A stretch of 7,060 nt of DNA from Capsulimonas sp. Lineage in GTDB: Bacteria; Armatimonadota; Armatimonadia; Armatimonadales; Capsulimonadaceae. Both the position numbers and the translations under genes were made by a program. The stretch spans positions 1 to 7,060 of the forward strand of contig JAOQAA010000083.1 of NCBI GenBank assembly GCA_025963815.1. Reading direction: 5' to 3'. Positions 5,682 to 7,060 of this stretch are shown in pieces. A model generated the notes under the pieces. It was not told the DNA's origin. It was given only the letters and a program-made list of their open reading frames with translations, and searched no databases. How positions within the stretch are numbered: the first letter of the stretch is position 1; each line of letters starts with the position of its first letter.

Positions 5682-6521
5682 TCATACACCCGAAAATGCC
5701 CCAAAGCCACCATCCACCGCTATCACCGTTCCGGTCACAAAAGCGCTCGCCGCCGATGCGAGAAAAAGTGCGGCTCCCAGCAAGTCGTCTTTGGAGCCGA
5801 GACGCCCCATAGGCGTGTGTTCAATGATCGATTCACACCGCTTCCTCGGCTGCCCGCGCTCGTCGTAAAGGAGGTATCGGTTTTGTTCCGAGAGAAAGAA
5901 GCCCGGAGCGATCGCATTGACGCGCAGCTTTGGCGAGCCGCCCTGCGCAACGGAAACCGCCAGCCACTTAGTGAAGTTCTCCACTGCGGCTTTTGCCGCC
6001 GCATATCCAACAATCCGCGTAAGCGGGCGCGTGGCCGCCATCGACGAAATGTTGATAATCGAGCCGCCATTGGGGTTTTTCGTCATCTGCCGGCCAAACG
6101 ACTGGCATGGAATAATGGCGCCGCCAAAAAGATTCAGCGCGATGACCTCTTCGATTTCGTCAATGCTCAGGTCAAAAAATGTCCGTTCCGAACTGGTGGT
6201 AGCTCCCGACCGGTTGCCGCCGGCCATGTTTATGAGAACATCGATCGGCCCATGCTTGCCCTCGACCGTTGCTGCTGTTTCATGCAGCCGATCTCGATCC
6301 ATGACGTCCGCCTGGTAGTTAAACGCGACAATATTATCGGCCGCGAGTTCACTTATCAAAACAGATGGATTGCTGCGGCTGACCAAAATTAATTGAGCCC
6401 CGGCCAAGCCAAAGCCACGGGCGATTCCACGGCCAAGATCACTGCTCGCTCCGGTAATGACGACCGTCTTGTCCTTAATGTCAAATATGCTGTCCAGATA
6501 ACTCAATTTTTGCTCGTCCAT
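5682..6521 (-). CDS. SDR-family oxidoreductase, UxuB/YjmF-like (D-mannonate oxidoreductase type)
   Basis: The 279-residue product is a classical short-chain dehydrogenase. It has the cofactor motif TGASSDLG at 23-30, NMAGG at 98-102, N130, S160 in INISS, Y173 and K177 of the YxxxK motif, and PG at 206-207. The region PGFFLSEQNRYLL, then HTPMGRLG, and the ending DGGFGAFSGV resemble the Bacillus YjmF-type proteins annotated as D-mannonate oxidoreductase (fructuronate reductase); this is from memory. The middle glycine of TGxxxGxG is Asp (D28), although that subfamily, as I recall it, also lacks this glycine. The start at 6521 is chosen because the Rossmann fold begins soon after and a purine-rich GAGAAG precedes it; the 68 extra in-frame codons up to 6725 are antisense-like arginine-rich filler inside the kinase gene. 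Its first 19 bases overlap the end of the kinase gene. The keto-sugar substrate is uncertain. Confidence 0.8.
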   Translation of the reverse strand: MDEQKLSYLDSIFDIKDKTVVITGASSDLGRGIARGFGLAGAQLILVSRSNPSVLISELAADNIVAFNYQADVMDRDRLHETAATVEGKHGPIDVLINMAGGNRSGATTSSERTFFDLSIDEIEEVIALNLFGGAIIPCQSFGRQMTKNPNGGSIINISSMAATRPLTRIVGYAAAKAAVENFTKWLAVSVAQGGSPKLRVNAIAPGFFLSEQNRYLLYDERGQPRKRCESIIEHTPMGRLGSKDDLLGAALFLASAASAFVTGTVIAVDGGFGAFSGV

Positions 6522-7060
6522 TCTTCTCGTTGGCTTTCTCTCGTCTGGCCAATGAGCTGCTGGAACCGTTCGTATCCAGTGGACATCTCGCCCGCAAGCG
6601 TAGGATCTGGGTCGCACCGCCGTTCGGATCGGGTCATGGCTCCGCTCGCTTCGCGCACGCTCGAATATCGACCGGCGGCGGCATGGCCGAGCATGCCGGC
6701 GCCCACGAGTCCCGGCTCGGAACATCCGCTCAATTCCAGCGGCGTATCGAAGGCGGTCGCCAGCATAGTCATCCAGAGTGGCGAGCGCGCCGCTCCGCCG
6801 CCGACGCGAACCGTTCCCAATGGAATATGGTTTCGGAGCAGCGCCTCACGGACCAGACTAAGCGCAAAGACCACGCCCTCCAGGGCCGCTCGGACGATAT
6901 GTCCTCGATGGTGGTGGGTGCGCAGACCATGGAACACCCCAGACGCCGCGCTCCCGATCTCGGGATTGCGCTCACCACTCAAAAACGGAAGCATGACCAG
7001 GCCCTCGGAACTCGTGACGGCGGCGGCCTCCTCGGACAGCGTCTCGCACGTTCCACCAAG
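6503..7060 (-). CDS. FGGY-family carbohydrate kinase, C-terminal part (N-terminus outside window)
   Basis: The frame is open from the right edge, giving 185 residues of a protein that normally has about 500. The visible part is the FGGY C-terminal domain. It opens with EGLVMLPFLSGERNP, matching the LPYLSGERxP box of xylulokinase and gluconokinase relatives. It continues with GVFHGL, an ALEGVVFAL helix, the ATP-site segment VGGGAARSPLW, and EPGLVGAGMLGHAAAG. The ATG at 6994 is internal, because the match to the family continues upstream of it. These enzymes phosphorylate sugars, ketoses or polyols with ATP in the cytoplasm; the sugar-binding half lies outside, so the substrate cannot be told. 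The end overlaps the dehydrogenase start by 19 bases, which implies one transcript and coupled translation. No operator for this upstream group is visible; it would lie to the right of the window. Confidence 0.88.
   Translation of the reverse strand, partial: LGGTCETLSEEAAAVTSSEGLVMLPFLSGERNPEIGSAASGVFHGLRTHHHRGHIVRAALEGVVFALSLVREALLRNHIPLGTVRVGGGAARSPLWMTMLATAFDTPLELSGCSEPGLVGAGMLGHAAAGRYSSVREASGAMTRSERRCDPDPTLAGEMSTGYERFQQLIGQTRESQREEWTSKN

Noticed and set aside
5328..6392. Long plus-strand open frame of 354 codons
   Set aside because: It lies antisense to the well-supported dehydrogenase and the start of the deacetylase gene, is rich in Arg and Cys, and shows no recognisable domain.
6522..6725. 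N-terminal extension of the dehydrogenase to 6725
   Set aside because: The extra residues are Arg-rich, lie inside the kinase gene and match no SDR feature; the start at 6521 has a ribosome-binding site and the normal family length.

Overview
The window reads as a sugar and amino-sugar utilisation locus from a GC-rich (by eye), heterotrophic bacterium. Every supported gene lies on the minus strand, so transcription runs from right to left. The organism cannot be named from this sequence. The mix of secreted glycan-active proteins with an Fn3 domain, a short NagA, a divergent NagB-like protein and a sugar isomerase-like TIM barrel would fit soil or polysaccharide-degrading lineages such as Armatimonadota, Planctomycetota, Verrucomicrobiota or Acidobacteriota, but this is a guess.

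Layout in the direction of transcription: (1) 7060-6503, the C-terminal part of an FGGY-family carbohydrate kinase, cut by the window edge. (2) 6521-5682, a short-chain dehydrogenase resembling the UxuB/YjmF-type D-mannonate oxidoreductases, overlapping the kinase by 19 bases. (3) 5651-4698, an N-acetylglucosamine-6-phosphate deacetylase-like amidohydrolase lacking the usual N-terminal small domain. (4) A 91-base gap with a near-consensus sigma70 promoter and a perfect 14-bp palindrome, followed by a LacI-family regulator at 4606-3599. (5) 3566-2712, a sugar phosphate isomerase/epimerase-like TIM barrel, joined by an ATGA overlap to (6) 2715-1909, a NagB/glucosamine-6-phosphate deaminase-like protein. 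(7) 1823-801, a secreted GH16-like protein with a C-terminal Fn3 domain, starting at TTG. (8) 617-1, a second, closely related secreted GH16-like gene that runs off the left edge and is open all the way.

The main new signal is regulatory. The 14-bp palindrome ACTATACGTATAGT, with the central CG typical of LacI-family operators, occurs in front of the lacI-type gene (4616-4629) and in front of the left secreted gene (744-757). A 13/14 copy (1861-1874) lies in front of the other secreted gene. It is absent from the coding regions as far as I can see by eye. This links the two exported proteins and the intracellular catabolic genes into one apparent regulon, probably controlled by the regulator at 3599-4606, which would also control itself.

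Working model (inference): the exported GH16-like proteins attack an extracellular glycan. Imported sugars are then processed by the kinase, dehydrogenase, deacetylase, isomerase-like and deaminase-like proteins. The polymer is unknown. The NagA/NagB-type genes point to an N-acetylated hexosamine, while the UxuB-like dehydrogenase points to a uronate or related keto-sugar. No transporter and no dedicated N-acetylglucosamine kinase is visible in the window.
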